Of a DNA stretch of 64,000 nt, positions 13,901-27,514 are shown piece by piece. This stretch comes from Hymenolepis diminuta (lineage: Eukaryota > Platyhelminthes > Cestoda > Cyclophyllidea > Hymenolepididae), in contig CAADRB010000016.1 in NCBI GenBank assembly GCA_900708905.1, forward strand, positions 168,211-232,210. The letters are read 5' to 3'. The translations under genes were made by a program, and so were the position numbers. Each line of letters begins with the position of its first letter. The stretch's first letter is position 1. The notes beneath the pieces were generated by a model that searched no databases, was not told where the DNA came from, and saw only the letters and a list, made by a program, of their open reading frames with translations.

Positions 13901-16900
13901 ACTCCAAATGTTAATAGAGGGATGAGATAAATAATATTTTCACAGAAGTAGATAAAGTAAAACTCAATAGAAGTCTTTGATAAGACTGCAAATTAAGGTA
14001 AATATATACACAACACTTCCACAAACTGTGCAGTACAATCTTATGGGGATTCATGTTAGCCCTTTAAAAAGTAATTCCGTTAACAGCATACAGCAAAAGA
14101 AAGTTTAAGTTTTTAATTGAGATTACTGTTCTGCGAATAAAAAGGATTCTGGAAAATTCCAACACTCGATATTTTTAATCTAATGAAAAGCATGCTCTAC
14201 CGTCATTCATAGGCGAACTTTTAAGATGAAATCGTAGTGTGTTAGAAGATAAGGTGCAAATTACAAGAAAATACCACCACATGCTCCCCAGCTTTAGCCG
14301 ATTAATGAAAAAATAAGATTATACCTCAATATTTGATCTTAAAGAGTGTGAATTCCAAGGTAGTGTTTTAAATGAATATTTATTTCCATACAGTGATTCC
14401 AGGTAGTTAGAAACTCGCCGGAGTCGCAGAATGAAAAATATTACAGTTGCCTTTAATTTAAAAATGGAACGATCAATTCAGTTTTATTAAGGCACTGCCA
14501 AAGCAGTATTGAAATATTTAAACGTTTACCGGTACAGATTAAGGAAAAAACTGCATTTGAGAACAAGGTCTATTGTATAAACACTCGCTAATTTTTGTTA
14601 GCTGCTCTAGGTTATTTTAGCGTGAGTAAATAAGTCACCCACTTGTCTGGACGAATTTTTTAAAACAAGCATAAACAGTGGTGTCAGGTTCTAAGGTCTA
14701 CCTTCCTCCTTAATTTGGCCTGTTTTTCCATCACCACCGTCGTCAATGTACTTATTTGTTTTTTAACTAGTTGGATAAAAGTACCAATGTCGTTATACTA
14801 TCACTTTATGTTAACTAAATTAATGTATTTGTTAAGTAGGGGAATAACACATTAAAATGCATAAAGTATTTCAATCTAATCAATTAAAATAGAGAAATAA
14901 TCGAAATTCGTAGCTGTTCAGGAGACTAATTACGAATCAATAAAACATTAGAATACTTTAAATTTCTTCCGATTTCCGTTTTATAAAAATGTTTTCCATC
15001 CCATTCACACCATAATGTGTACCTAAATTAATCAATCCATTCATTTTTATGTCAATATTTTGAAAATTGATTTAACATTTATAACCTTCAATTTATGTGA
15101 TTTGTATACGTTAGACAAGTCGAACAAATGGATACATAGAATAAACGTCATAATTCTGAGAAGAGGGTAAGGTGAATTCAGCCTATAGAGTTCGATGTTT
15201 TTCCTTTTTACATCTCAGCACAGATCGATAAACATGGCTTTTTCGCTACTTTTAGATATTCATCATCCGAAAATAGTGAAAGCATGTCTGATTAAAAGTT
15301 TCACAAAAAAAGATCAGCATCGTTTTTTGTGTTTTGGACAGGAGAAGACATGGTGATACATGGTGACTTAACTATCTTAGTCTTTAGTAGGACTTGAAAA
15401 TTCCTGGAACTGTACCTTTTTAAGTAACTGGCTTTCACTGAATGTGTAAAACAGTGATCTCGTCGTTTTTTCAAACGCATTACCTTTCACTCTAAAAATG
15501 TTCATGTATAATTAGAAATGTCACGTTTTTCTTGCAAATGTTCCTTGATATTAATTTTTGCAGTTTGGAAAAGAATATCTGATTTTATTTAATGCTTCGG
15601 TCATGGTCACGACAATGACTTTCTTAGTGTATTTTTTACAAATATGTTTTCTTACTATTTGATTCCTAAGATAAGTGCTGAAGTCAAAACTATGTTCTGC
15701 AAATCCCAAAATTCTCCTTCAGTTTAGAGTGAGATCTCAAAGTAAGTAGGCACGCAATCTTCTTTCCCAAAATTGGTTGCACGAAGTAAGTTACTAATGC
15801 TACAAATGCTTATATTTGTACTCTTCTTAGTTAGAACCTTCATGTCATCATTAAGCTTATTCAATATGAAACCTATATTATAAAATTCCATCTGGCATTT
15901 CTTATTGTTCCTAAGACATTAGTTGTCTATTCATTTCATTTATTCGAGAAAGCAGAATTCTACCTGAGCGTGTTACACTACTTCATTAATTTAAAAATTC
16001 TGCATCACTGACTGAGTTTGCAATGAATTACGCGCTGAATTTCTTCACCACATTATTTCTAAGATATACACTCCTGATTAGTCATTAGCCTTTTCCCAAA
16101 CCAACTTCCGCTGCGCTGCAAGGCAGGCTACCCTTCCTCTCTTGCAAAATAGCCCGAACGAAGTTGCTCCATGAAGCCATCTCATAGGCTAATGAGAGCA
16201 GCCCGTTAGCCAATTAGATCCTCCAGAGGACTTTGTTTAGCCACGAAGCTCGGGAAAGGGGCTTATTGGAAAAGGGACATAAATAGTTGATACTTAGGAA
16301 AATTTCCCTGGGTAAAGATTAATGTGCTTTATTGTTTACTTGTGAGGAGGAGACACTTGAGTTACAGCCGTTTTAACTTGAACTGACTGTGCTACTTAAA
16401 TTAAATAAGCCATTTGAAATTATGGATTTTATATTCCTGTTATAAAATTAAAACGTCCTTCTTTTCTAAATTTTATGTATTTTAAAATGCTATAATGTTT
16501 CTGCCACATTTTATTGCAATTAATTCTTTAAAGAATAACTTTCGGTTGTCTTATACTTTGAGTAAAATTTAACGAAATCGCTATACATTGAGTATTTTTT
16601 GCATTTTTTTTGGAAAAATTAAGTAAAATAAAATAATAATTAGTAATAAAAAGCTTTGCTATCTTAACAAGAAAGTTTTTTATAAATCCTGAACAGGCAC
16701 TGCTAGGAAAAAATGGCAGCTTTTTTCTAGAAGTCAGATATTTTGTTGTTTAATTAAACAAATACAAATCGATACAATGGTATTAATTTTACTTTCACTA
16801 TTAAATTGCAGCAGGAATAGTAGATTGCTAAATAGACCTTTGTTTATGTCAGTAATTAGCTTCGTTAGTGGATATTTTTTAACTGAATTTTCCAGAACTT

Positions 16901-17514
16901 AAAGTAGTTCTAATCCTGAAAATAAGGCTGTTAAAGAGCCCTATCAAATTTAGTTCAATTTACATAATGAACAATCTTTCAAAATTCTAACAGGATTTCA
17001 CAGCCTTCCCGGAATGAAAAGATGAATGGCTGAGTTGGGCGAAGGCGTTTTGAACAATGGTTATAGAATGATGGAGGAAGGGAGAAGGAGTAAGATGAGG
17101 AATTGGAGAGTGGAAAGGAAGAAAAGAGCGCCAGCACTAACCAGGGTTGTGGAACTAGGGTTGTGATAAAGAGGATATATTGAGGTAAAATAAGGGTGTT
17201 TTTAAATGGTGAACAACTGATTGACTGAGTGATTGACTGACAACCATGGCGTTCAAAGGTATGAGTAAGGCGTGTGCTCACTAAAAACTTAGATATCCTA
17301 ATTCAGTCAATCATTCTTGTTTTATGCGCTGTTATATTCCACATAAAGGCGAAAAATCTGCAAAATTTTCAATGAGGGAGAACAGCTGAAATCCATTAAC
17401 AATAAGTCTAATAAAAGGCAAAGGACAGAGGCATCAAAAGGACTTTGGAAATAAGTCATTAAAGAATTTTATCTGAATTAATTCTTGGATTCGGGTTCTA
17501 AACAGTTACTCAAC

Positions 17515-17665
17515 AAGCATTTCACGTTCCAAAATTCAAATTTCATGATTCATCACCTGGATTATTGATTACATTCTTCTTCATGATATCCAGTGCTTAT
17601 TGACCGGTCTACCAATTAATCGTGAAGTCAGTCTTTTCACTTCAGTTATTGTTAAAAGCGGAGTG
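17515..17665 (+). repeat. Dispersed repeat family B, copy 2
   Basis: Contains CCAAAATTCAAATTTCATGA, then TTCATCACCTGGATTA, GTGCTTATTGACC and GAAGTCAGTCTTTTCACTT. The blocks occur in the same order as at 605-775 and 45,075-45,245. Non-coding. Confidence 0.55.
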
Positions 17666-20300
17666 GTCTTCCAAGGTATTAAGCATTTTGCATTATCATA
17701 ATAGAGCAGAGTTGAAATTGACAAAAAATGCTGATAATCATTCGGTTAATATTTAATAAAGTGAGGTCACTCATATTTACACTGTCTTTCCTATTTCATG
17801 AGTATTGGTACAGTGACAATGACTATTGTATCGATTAAGGAGGAAATTGTCGAAGCTTGTACTTATTTGCGTTCAGAATGCATGTCTAATGGGTACAGAT
17901 TTTGTGTCTGACGATATTTCCGGCTTCTCAGTGACATATACTTTCTTAAGTTGCTTGCGCCCATTTCTAACTGATAAAATAAAATGCGTCAAAAGAAGTC
18001 AAGTATTTCAACCTGCAGATGTGAGTCAAATATACACGTATTTCATCTGAATTTACATTTGTGAATATGTCGACTTTTAATCACATTTCGCTATTCATTA
18101 TCAGATGTATTTTAATCTTGTTATCTCTAATAGGATGGTTGGTATTAGCGATTTGCCTTAATAGTGAAGTGCCTTAGGCCAAATTCTGCTCTTATATTTC
18201 CTTTTTCCATCACATTCTCTTTTGAAAACGAGAAAATGCCTATTTAAGGTTTGAATAAAGGTCAATAAGCCGCGATTAAAATGTCTGGGAGTGAAATTTA
18301 TACAAAAATGAGTGTGTGAAGAAGTGTGCAGTTGGAGTTGAAAAAAGGATCCAACCGACTCTATTACCTAAATGCCATTACGTCAGTGTTGTAACTATTC
18401 ACTTCTGACATTTTAGACATAAATTAGAATGTAAATTTTTTTCATCTTGACCTTACTTCACATCAAAATTGACATTTTTGGTAGTAAAGTTGCCCTTCTA
18501 AAATCAGGTGTGTTATGAAAATCCCAACCAGTTCTTAAGTCGTTATATGCAAAATTTCATACTTGAATAGTGAAGGTGACTGTAGTGATTACCTATCCAG
18601 ACGATTCTTCTGAAAACAGAATTCTAAGCCTGAATATTTCATTATTAATGTCAAATTACCAGCTGATTAATTTTCAATAGATCTCATTTCAAATAAAGGG
18701 TTAACCACTATTTATTACGCTTTTCTAGGATTGTTGCAATGGGTGATCAGGCTCACATATATAGGGTATGGAACATTTTGCTTAGAATCCATTGAGAAAG
18801 AGAAAATTAAAGAGACGAGACCAGTCTGGTAACCAAGCACTTATTAGATGTAATTCATAATCTATTTATATCCTTGGTATAAAATTTATCCCGGGCGTAT
18901 TGTCCGGAGAGGACTGAAACACTCATTGGATTTCATTAATCGAAGTGACAGAATTTAATTGGTCAAACAGCGAATTAGTAGGTGAATGGCTGATAATTTC
19001 ATCTTACCGTGACCTCCCACGGTTATGACTTGGAAGCAAAATGGCGATGACTTGGAATCAATATTGCACTTCCGGTGCACGCCAAAGCATTGTATGTCTT
19101 ACTTTCAAAGATTTATTCGTGCAATTTTTAGCCGCAAGACAGATATCTTCTTTGTTCTCTCATAATATAATAAATTGTAGTGTTTACTCTGTCTCTTTCC
19201 TCTTGTATTTGTGAGAAAGCTAGTAAAAGCTTGAAATTTTTGATAACATAGCAAGATTTCGTTATTTTAAGCTAGTAACTCCCCAACCAAAATCTTCTTG
19301 AAATGGTTAAATCTTAATTCTCTAGAATTTGGTTAATATTAACCTTCCAACTCCAATTATGCTCTTGGTTCTAAATTAACTATAACCATAGCAACCTCAT
19401 ATTTAAGGGTTCTTTTTTTATGATATGTAATGCCACCTATAGTTGATTCCAATATCATCACGAACAATTCGTTTTATGGGATAAGAATTGCCCGCGCTTT
19501 CAATGAATTAATGAAATAAGATAAGTTAAAACTCTTTAAAATCATATGTTAATTAAAGTGCTCCTACTGATCATACTTTAACTTGTCATTTCTTTTCGAG
19601 CATTATTAAATGATATAATATTCCTGTACTCTCAGGAATCAGTTCCCCTGCATTTGCTCTCTCCCTCTCTCTTGCTTTTACCAGTACTAATCTGGTATAA
19701 GCTATACACAATGAATGAAATATATTTGTGGAAAAGAAAATAAATCCAACTCTGGTCCTCTCTATATTTGTGACTTTTTAAAATAAATTCCATTATATGG
19801 GCCAGCTCTATTTTCCTGTCTCTACTACATGAAAAATCAGCACAAATGCAGATACTGCATTTTTTCAATATACATTTGAATGTTATATATAAATCCCAAG
19901 TTCCTTTAGGAAAGCATTTGCTGGCACTCATCTAGCGAGGGAGTTACAGGATGCATCCCCCTAGTTTAGTTGGCAATTCCACGATCTTCGACTAGGCACG
20001 TTAACCACCACGACAATCTATTTGTCAAGTTCTTATGTTTGATGTGAACAATAAATGGTCAATTAATTCCTATGTACTAGGTTATTACGACTCGGCTGTA
20101 ATAAATAAAAGACCATTTTTTATTCTTGCTTAAAGATTTTTTAACATCAATTACAAATTACAAATTTGCTTTGCGAAGAATATTCCCTTAACTCAATAAA
20201 TGTTGTTTTCCCTAATTGCAAGTTCTAATGTAGATAATGGTAGCAGACGAGAACACGGAAAAAGAGTGAGGAAAAGCAAGCAACAAGAGTATTTGTTAAT

Positions 20301-20460
20301 TTGTGCGTGTGTATGTGTGTGTCTGTGTGTTTCCATTAGCTGTTCTCTTTTCTCTCTCACACTCTATAGAACGATTGCCTTTTCCATTTTGGCTCAACCC
20401 AAACTCTATCCCAACCTCATTCCACCAGGGTCTCTTCCCTCCCTCCTTCTCCCCCCCCCC
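20301..20460. repeat. Simple repeats: (GT)n-like run and C10 tract
   Basis: An imperfect GT/GTAT/GTCT run spans 20,301-20,330, and a ten-base C homopolymer spans 20,451-20,460 after a CT-rich stretch. Three overlapping open frames run through this segment on both strands. They reflect low-complexity sequence (VCVCV, PPP) rather than a gene. Confidence 0.75.
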
Positions 20461-22689
20461 AAATGTCAAACTGTCAGTACCGCTTGTCACTTCGCCGACT
20501 CCAACCTTCCTTAACTTTGTATACCCCATTGGCTGTCTGAATTTGCTATGCATGCTTAACTTTCGAAAGAAAGAGAAGGATTTGGTCTGGCCATTTTTGT
20601 TTATATTTTCGTAATAAGTGCTGGATAAAAGTTTTGGTGGGCTAAATTGTTCCCTATAATTCGTGCCCTGTGCGTTAAATAATTTAAAGTTTGCAGCTGT
20701 TTAATTTGAGAAAAGTGGTTTTGTAGGTTCAGGTTTACCCACTTTATGAAATAAATACTTGCTGTTTCTGCCTGCATAAAAAAACAAATTTGAGTTTATT
20801 TTACTGTTCTACGGAGTTTATATGTGTAATTTAACCTTTGTTATTAACTATTGCAAAGCAATAAAGATTTTACAAGTTAAAATCATGGGATGGCATTAAA
20901 TCAGTTGTAATAATAGTGCATCTCATTAATGAATTTGAAGAATTGTCTCTAAATGCTCCTGAAAATATTTTTTTCATTAAGTTAAGTCGCTTTGATGAAA
21001 AATCATGTTTACTTTTTGCATCTGCTTGACCTGTCTTCAGTAGTTTTAGCTGAAGAATATTAGTTAGCGATTTGTACTGACCCTGTTCGCGATAATCCGG
21101 TTTTTGTCAGTAAAATTCAATACACGTCGATTACAGGACTAGTGGTGCCGACTCGATTCTTGTGCTCTCGCTATATTCCTATATCTTTTTCTTCGTCTCC
21201 TTTTCCGTTAGCGTTTTCTCACTCTCCCAGTTTTTATAAATAACTCAATTCTTAATTGCTGCTGTTCAGCAAATTCTGCTTTTTTCTGTTCTCTATTTTC
21301 TGGATCTCTGAAAGCCGTGGTTGTCTCCTGTTACCTGATAGCTGTCAGTCATAGCTTCATCAAATGAAAGAGAAGATCTTGTGGATAAAGTTGAGCTATT
21401 CATAATCTTAAGTTATTTTTTGACCATATGCTAATGGTCAGATGGCCTAATTGCATTATTTAGCCCCTAGGAACCTGTGTGAGTTCATGCCATCGCGACA
21501 TTTCGGTCGCCTAAAATATCTAATCGTACTGTTTTGAATAACAGAACTAGATCGAGTCCACCCAAGATGAACGCTTAAGTTAGAACATTATCAAACTTGT
21601 TTATTGTAGTATTTTAGTTGAATCAGGTATGCCTTATAACTTTGTATTTGGCATAAAAGTAGCAAACTGTATTGATATCTTAAAAATAAGCAAGTCTGCA
21701 TTAAGTTTTCATTTTTGTATTATCTACGGCATAAGATAATATGGGAAAATCGCCGACATTCAAACGCAATATATGCTTATTTCTGGCATATTTAATAAAT
21801 ACCTGGATTGCACAGATCAAGTCAAAACTATTTTGTAAAAACACTCTACTTAAATTACTTAAAGTACCTCGTCAGATATTTATTGGCATTAGCTTTCAAG
21901 TTCTACTGTTTTTTTTGAAAAATAAAGATTTATGATATTTCAGATTGTTATTTGCGTTACAATTCCTGATCCTTAGGATGTAACCGTCGTAATCTTTCAA
22001 ATACACAATTGACCGCAGTGTCAATCACAGTATTATTCTGTCTAATTAATAATAATCAATCAAGTATTATTATTATTTGCTACTTGTATCCTTGTCATCC
22101 AATCGCATAACCATGTTAATTTGCGTAAACGAGTTGAAGTTAGAATACAGGGATCGGATCAGAGGTTTTTACCTTCGACGAATGCTGTGGAAAACCTAAT
22201 GAATGTTTTAGACGTCTAAGAGCATGTGTCAAGGCGAAAATCTGATTATAAAATATTTTCTTTTGAAGAAATTAATGTATCATTTTATGTTCTCTTCCCA
22301 TAATTATTGGAAATAAAGCTTATCCCTTTAATTTTTAATATGAACTATTATGAATTACGTTATACTTTATATAGTTCAAATTGAATTGTAATGAGTTTTC
22401 TCTATTACAACGAGAATAGTGATTACCTTCTTTCTGGCTGGAATATCGGCTTGTAGATTGTAAAGTTGGCGATAAAAGGTTAAAACGAACTCAAAATTTG
22501 AATATTTTTAAAAGTTTCATTGAATATTGGTGAACCTAAAATTATTCTGATAAAGAATAAACTTTTTTTCGAATAAACAGCTAGAAATTCTTATGATGCG
22601 TTAAAAACTGTTTTGCACATTTATTAACACGAAAAGTGAATCACTGAATATTCTCCTGCCCAATCTACCTGCAGATTCTCCGGTCGTGC

Positions 22690-23415
22690 AAGTAATGTAC
22701 TTCACTATGACCCTAAAACAGATCAAGCTTTCCCTGATGGGTTTGAAAATTGTGGGGATACTTTCTGAAACGATCTCGCGAATATCCCAAGTGATGTAAA
22801 AGCTAGACTGCTGTTACGGGAGTTAGGAACGACTGAAAATGAAAGGCTCAGAGGTTTATTATATCAAAGGACTATTTCGAATCTTACTTTCGACGAAACA
22901 GTTTTGATTCTCCCTGAATTATTTGGTAAAAAGTTTTTTGATTGTTCCAAATGCCTTTCCTTCACAAAGAATAAGATGAAGACTGAATGCCTTATGCTAG
23001 CCGTATCAATAATGTCTTTGAACTCTGTGATTTTTCCGCCATTTCAAACATCTACTGCTTTTTAGAACTTTGTCAAACGAATATCTGTTGTCGAATCCTC
23101 AAAATCAGAGAAAGAAGAAAGTGATAACATCACATTCAAAGGTTCTGCTAGTGGATGCAGAAAATTGGACATCAAGTGTGATATGGATCCACAGAAGTTT
23201 GATGACTACAATTATTTTAATCGAATTTCTAGTGTCTCAGAAGGCTGTCACTTTCCGTAAGTCTTCAAATGAATGTTGGTTTTGTAATGATTTGCCCTTT
23301 GTCCGATTTTGTCGGTACCAATCTCATACTTGTAACCTATGTTGCAAAAAACGATATGAGGAAGCAATGTGCCGAACTAAACCAAAATTCAGAAAGAAGA
23401 GCGTCACTTAGAAAA
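22690..23415 (+). pseudogene. Broken Ty3/gypsy-type Gag relic
   Basis: In pieces and in different frames the segment keeps hallmarks of flatworm Ty3/gypsy Gag proteins. There is a YDPK start-like motif near 22,715. A capsid-like segment follows with VKARLLLRELGTTENER (about 22,795-22,850) and LTFDETV (about 22,885). Further on is a cysteine-rich segment with ECWFC, a phenylalanine-valine-arginine spacer, then SHTCNLC and a final cysteine (about 23,265-23,370), resembling the retroviral-type zinc knuckle found C-terminal in these Gags. Internal stop codons and at least one frame change separate the pieces. No protease, reverse transcriptase or LTRs were seen beside it. This is a dead fragment, presumably retrotransposed; no restored reading is given. 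Confidence 0.7.
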
Positions 23416-24545
23416 TTAAACCACTGGTCAGTCAGGTGACAGAACCAATAGCCAACTCGAAGAAAAATATGAAGCGGGATGAAAATCTGTAGAAGAATCC
23501 CCAGGAACGTATTACAAAAATGAGCATCAGCGACCATTGTTCTCGTCTTCCTTTTCTTAAACTCTGCATTGGACGGGCCACTAGAACCAGAGCAGTCCCT
23601 TGTTTATAACATTTTTGACACAAAAATCATAACGTCATCCTCGTTCTAACTAAGATATTACCCTTTCTGAATGGCAAACTGCTTGATTAATGAAAAAATT
23701 TCAAGATTTGCTAAATCTTGAATGAAAACTGAAATATCTGCCTGTATTTATCATTGAAAAAATCAATCGTTAGCCTATTTTATTCCCGAAGTTTGTGCTT
23801 TGTGAGATATTTCTTAGGTCCCAATGACAGACAAAATTTCTCCATTCATTATAACTGGCAGTTTACTACTCAATGTAGCCAGAAATAATTGAAATTTTTT
23901 GGTGACCAAATAGCACTATCTCAGTACGGCAGCAAGAACATGTTCCGTTTGGAGATGGGCACGGTTCCTTTGTCCGAATAACATTAATCATCTCTGGAGA
24001 AAAGGGGACATTCGTGACATATTTCTAACCTTTAACAGTCAATTAATGAATTTTAATAATGGAGAAAAGTGCAAATCTCCCACTGTTCCCATATATCCAG
24101 CAAACTGTTCCCGTAGACATTTAAGCTACTTTTTTTAGATACTAATTTTTCCCTTCTTACTATAAAGTTAACGTAATTAACTGCATTGCCATTTACAGGA
24201 ATTATAATCACAAGGCGATAAGAAAGTGCACCATTTACCTACTCCCTGTATATAGGATATTGATTAGCTTACCTATTTTAACCGATATGTCAGTGAACAG
24301 ATTTCGTTCCCGGATCATAGCATGCAAGAACGGTAATGGGAAACACTAGAACTATAAAAATGAACCCCCTTTGCAGAATATTGGTAAATTCTCAGAGCTA
24401 CTAATTCAATTTTAAATAGATCCAATCGAAAGAATAGTTCAATGAATACGAGGTCATTTATACATAAATATATTAATAAATCAGATTATAATTGCAATGA
24501 CACTCACAGTCAGAATTCAGAAAAGTGTGACAGATTTACTTCTAT

Positions 24546-27514
24546 CTACCTTTGTTCTTTTATTCGGGCAGTTATTGAAATGCCTCTACTTCGTCTGCTG
24601 GTGGTAGCTTTCTTCTGATGTGTGAGTGTCTTCGTATTTATAGATTCTTCACACTTCTGGGGTTCCATCTCTTTTGGGATAAAAAATGGCAGTTCAAGAC
24701 CCTCAAAAATTGATTGAAGTACCATTCCAGCTAGTTTACGACGCAGATTCTTTGAAGTATATCCGGGTGTAGATGGAGGTGCTATAGAAAGAACATTCTT
24801 CAAGTGTTGAAATGACTGTAATTCATCAGGGGAAAGACAGCCATCAAGAGGTATTGTAAAAGCCGCTCCTGAAATTGTCTGATTCCGAAGAGCTGCAGCA
24901 AGGGCTGTGAAACTAAAATTCTCTACTGTTGATGTGGAAATAAACAGAGCTGTCGGCTTGAAGTGACGAAAATCGTCTTCCTGTATAGCGAATCGGGAGC
25001 GCTTTGTAGTCTTCTGTCGGAGAGGAGTTCGTGCTCTATGAGTTTTTGAGAGAGTAATTTGGCGATCACTGTACGCATCCATTAGGATGACAACATCGCA
25101 AGAGGAGAGAAATTCCGGCAATTCTTGCACGAATCGGATCTCCTCTAATTCCGGCCTATGGGAGCACTTAACAATCAATATTGAAAAACTACTTATAACT
25201 ATATAGTAGAAATATTTACATACAGAGAATGCTTTTGATGGTAGAGTACAGATATTCCAAAGCCTTCTTTGAATAATTTTGCCGTCTTCTTTGCAGCCTC
25301 AGTTAGAAGCCCTAAAAATCCTACAGTAACTTCCTGCCATGGTTTCATTGTCATAAATTGGGTTTCAAATACTCTTGTGGGCAGTAGATGATCAGTATGT
25401 TTGGTGGCAAAGGTGATATTACTCGGTGGAACTGTTTTAGACGCAATGGATTGTCGACTCAGAGTTCTGGAAGTCGGCCAAGTTTGCCTTGGAGGTCTGA
25501 GTGGTTTTGAAGGTATGTTGGTAAGGGAAGTTTTAGGGGACGATAATAAATTCTTTGTGTTGACCGTGTTTGCTGAGAATTCGAAATGCTCTGTAAAAAG
25601 CAAGACATAAATTTATTTTCCATTTGTTCCATTAATATCATAAAGTTTGCGAGATTGTATATATACTACGCAAGCCCATCAAGTATCAGGCATGTTTTAT
25701 TGCATTAATGCCATAAGCAACAGAAATAAAAAAAGATAAATAAAATATTGGTCAGTAGTGGCTGTAAAGAGATTCTGAGTTTTGTAACCCATTTTAAGTG
25801 GTCAATCAACATGTTGAATAACCGCGTGAAGATTAAATATGAATGACGGCACACGATACAAGAATACAAATTTATAGTTCCCCAATATTTGTGTCAATAA
25901 AATAGAGTTTCTTCCAGGTCATCTGCAAATCTGATCCACTAAGTAGGTGTATTCAATTTTTCAGTCTAATATTGGCCAATTATTTTGAACATTAACTTAA
26001 ATTTTGACAGAAAGCGAACTCCTTGATTAAACATGTTACTTATCCAATAAGGGTAAGCGCTTGAGGGATAATTTCTTCAATTTAATTTGACCAATTATAA
26101 AATTTTGGGGCAAACTAATTAGATTGATTAAGTAATGATCATTATTAAACAGTATTTTATATTCGCGATTTAATTTGACCTTTAAATATTAAGAGAAAGG
26201 AAAGTTAACTTTCACCACTCCTTTTGGATTGAAATAAGATACCCCGAAACCCCTTCTGTCGAAAAAATTATATTATTGCCTCTAACTAAGCTATAAAGGT
26301 TTCCGTTTTGTGACTGCCGTAATAAAAATGTGATTTAACGTATTATTTCACACTATTAGTACCTAAATTATCCATCGTGTGTAAATACGCAATATCATAT
26401 GGTATTATACTATACAAGTTCGACTATATCTAGTAAATTGGGTTAATTTCCCCCTTGTTTAAAATATACATGATACAAATATATCTGCTACAGCGGAGTG
26501 AATTTATATTAGTGAGAAAGTGGTACAAAATATACTTTTTACGGAAATAATTTCATTTAGGGTTCGTAGCCATGTTTAATATTCATTTGATTAAAACAGT
26601 CATTTGAATGTATCAAGCCCAATGAGAGAAGGTTTATCCAATATTTTCTGTAACAATAGAAAGGCATCTTGCAGCGACTCTGATGATGAGTTCACATTCA
26701 TTCATTCCTTCAGTTAATCAATATTGATCAACGAGGTTAGCAATGTCCAACTAATATTAGATTTATATGTATACAGGTGCATATTGCATTTGATTAGAAA
26801 TCTTTAAGATTAATTATGAAATACCTTTTAGAAATCCGCTGAGCATAACAATAACCATTGTAATCAGAATTTCTCTCGTCTGATCTTCAAAAATATTGGG
26901 AAGTACTGTAACCTGAAATAAAAACGTAAAATAGTATAAATAGCTAAAAATGCATATTAGTTATAAAATTGACAGTCTACCCGAATTCCCTTGATTGAAA
27001 AGCTACTTAAGTCCACGTATATATCTTCACCTTCCTTTTGTACCCATTTACCATGATGGGGAATTAGATCTGGCCAAGGTAGAGCAACCACAACTCTTAG
27101 ATTCAGCAATTCCTGAAACTTCCAACTGCGCATACAGTGATGCATTTCAATATTACATGGGTCGTCATCATCTCCATTTCTCTGATTTGAATCTAGCCTT
27201 AGAATTTCGCTGCGTTTCCAACCAACTATTGGAAAAATTGCAGCTACGACATCGTCCTTAAGGTGAGGGTTGATTTCCAAATTCATCCAGGAGACAGCTC
27301 TTGGACGGTATTGTGAACCAATAATAGGTGGTATTGGGTTATTAATTGCGAAATGAAGTGCAGCACTAAAGCAGTGGTTGTCAATGAGATCCATAATAAT
27401 TTCTGCATTCGTCTGATTTTTATTTTTGTCAGGAATAAAAAGCCATCCATCTGGTAAAAGGATAAGGGGATGGACGGGAAGATATAGGTGGTGTGAATGA
27501 TTTGAACTCGACAT
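24546..27514 (-). CDS. Divergent CtBP-like (D-2-hydroxyacid dehydrogenase fold) protein, probable pseudoenzyme
   Basis: Four exons join in phase: 27514-26981, 26912-26825, 25590-25220 and 25166-24546 (TAG stop). They give 537 residues; introns are 68, 1,234 and 53 nt. The ATG is at 27514. The N-terminus has PLILLPDG, like the CtBP start PLVALLDG. Exon 2 (VTVLPNIFEDQTREI) fits the CtBP segment VCNVPAASVEETAD. The Rossmann turn is GFLGLLTEAAKK (about 298-309) where CtBP has GLIGxGRxGxA. FISTSTVEN (about 406-414) stands where CtBP has VNTARGG, and APPSTPGY (about 460-467) where it has TPHTAWYSE. Thus the glycine motif, catalytic Arg and catalytic His appear lost. A basic insertion (about 370-390) and a basic tail could be nuclear signals. 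CtBPs are NAD-sensing transcriptional corepressors; a similar nuclear role is inference only. It is longer than CtBP (about 440). The third splice junction (acceptor TTAAG) is the weakest. Confidence 0.75.

Larger units (their letters stand above)
14000..22430. other. Gene-free AT-rich stretch
   Basis: No gene can be supported. It holds a GC-richer patch at about 16,075-16,265 with no coherent long reading frame, a family B repeat at about 17,515-17,665, and simple sequence at 20,300-20,460. The open frames at 16,979-17,281, 17,826-18,050 and 19,632-19,931 have no recognisable domain and no convincing splice partners. Confidence 0.55.

Noticed and set aside
20200..20614. Three overlapping ORFs of 85-104 codons on both strands
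   Set aside because: They run through a GT microsatellite and a C10 tract. Low-complexity composition on both strands explains them.
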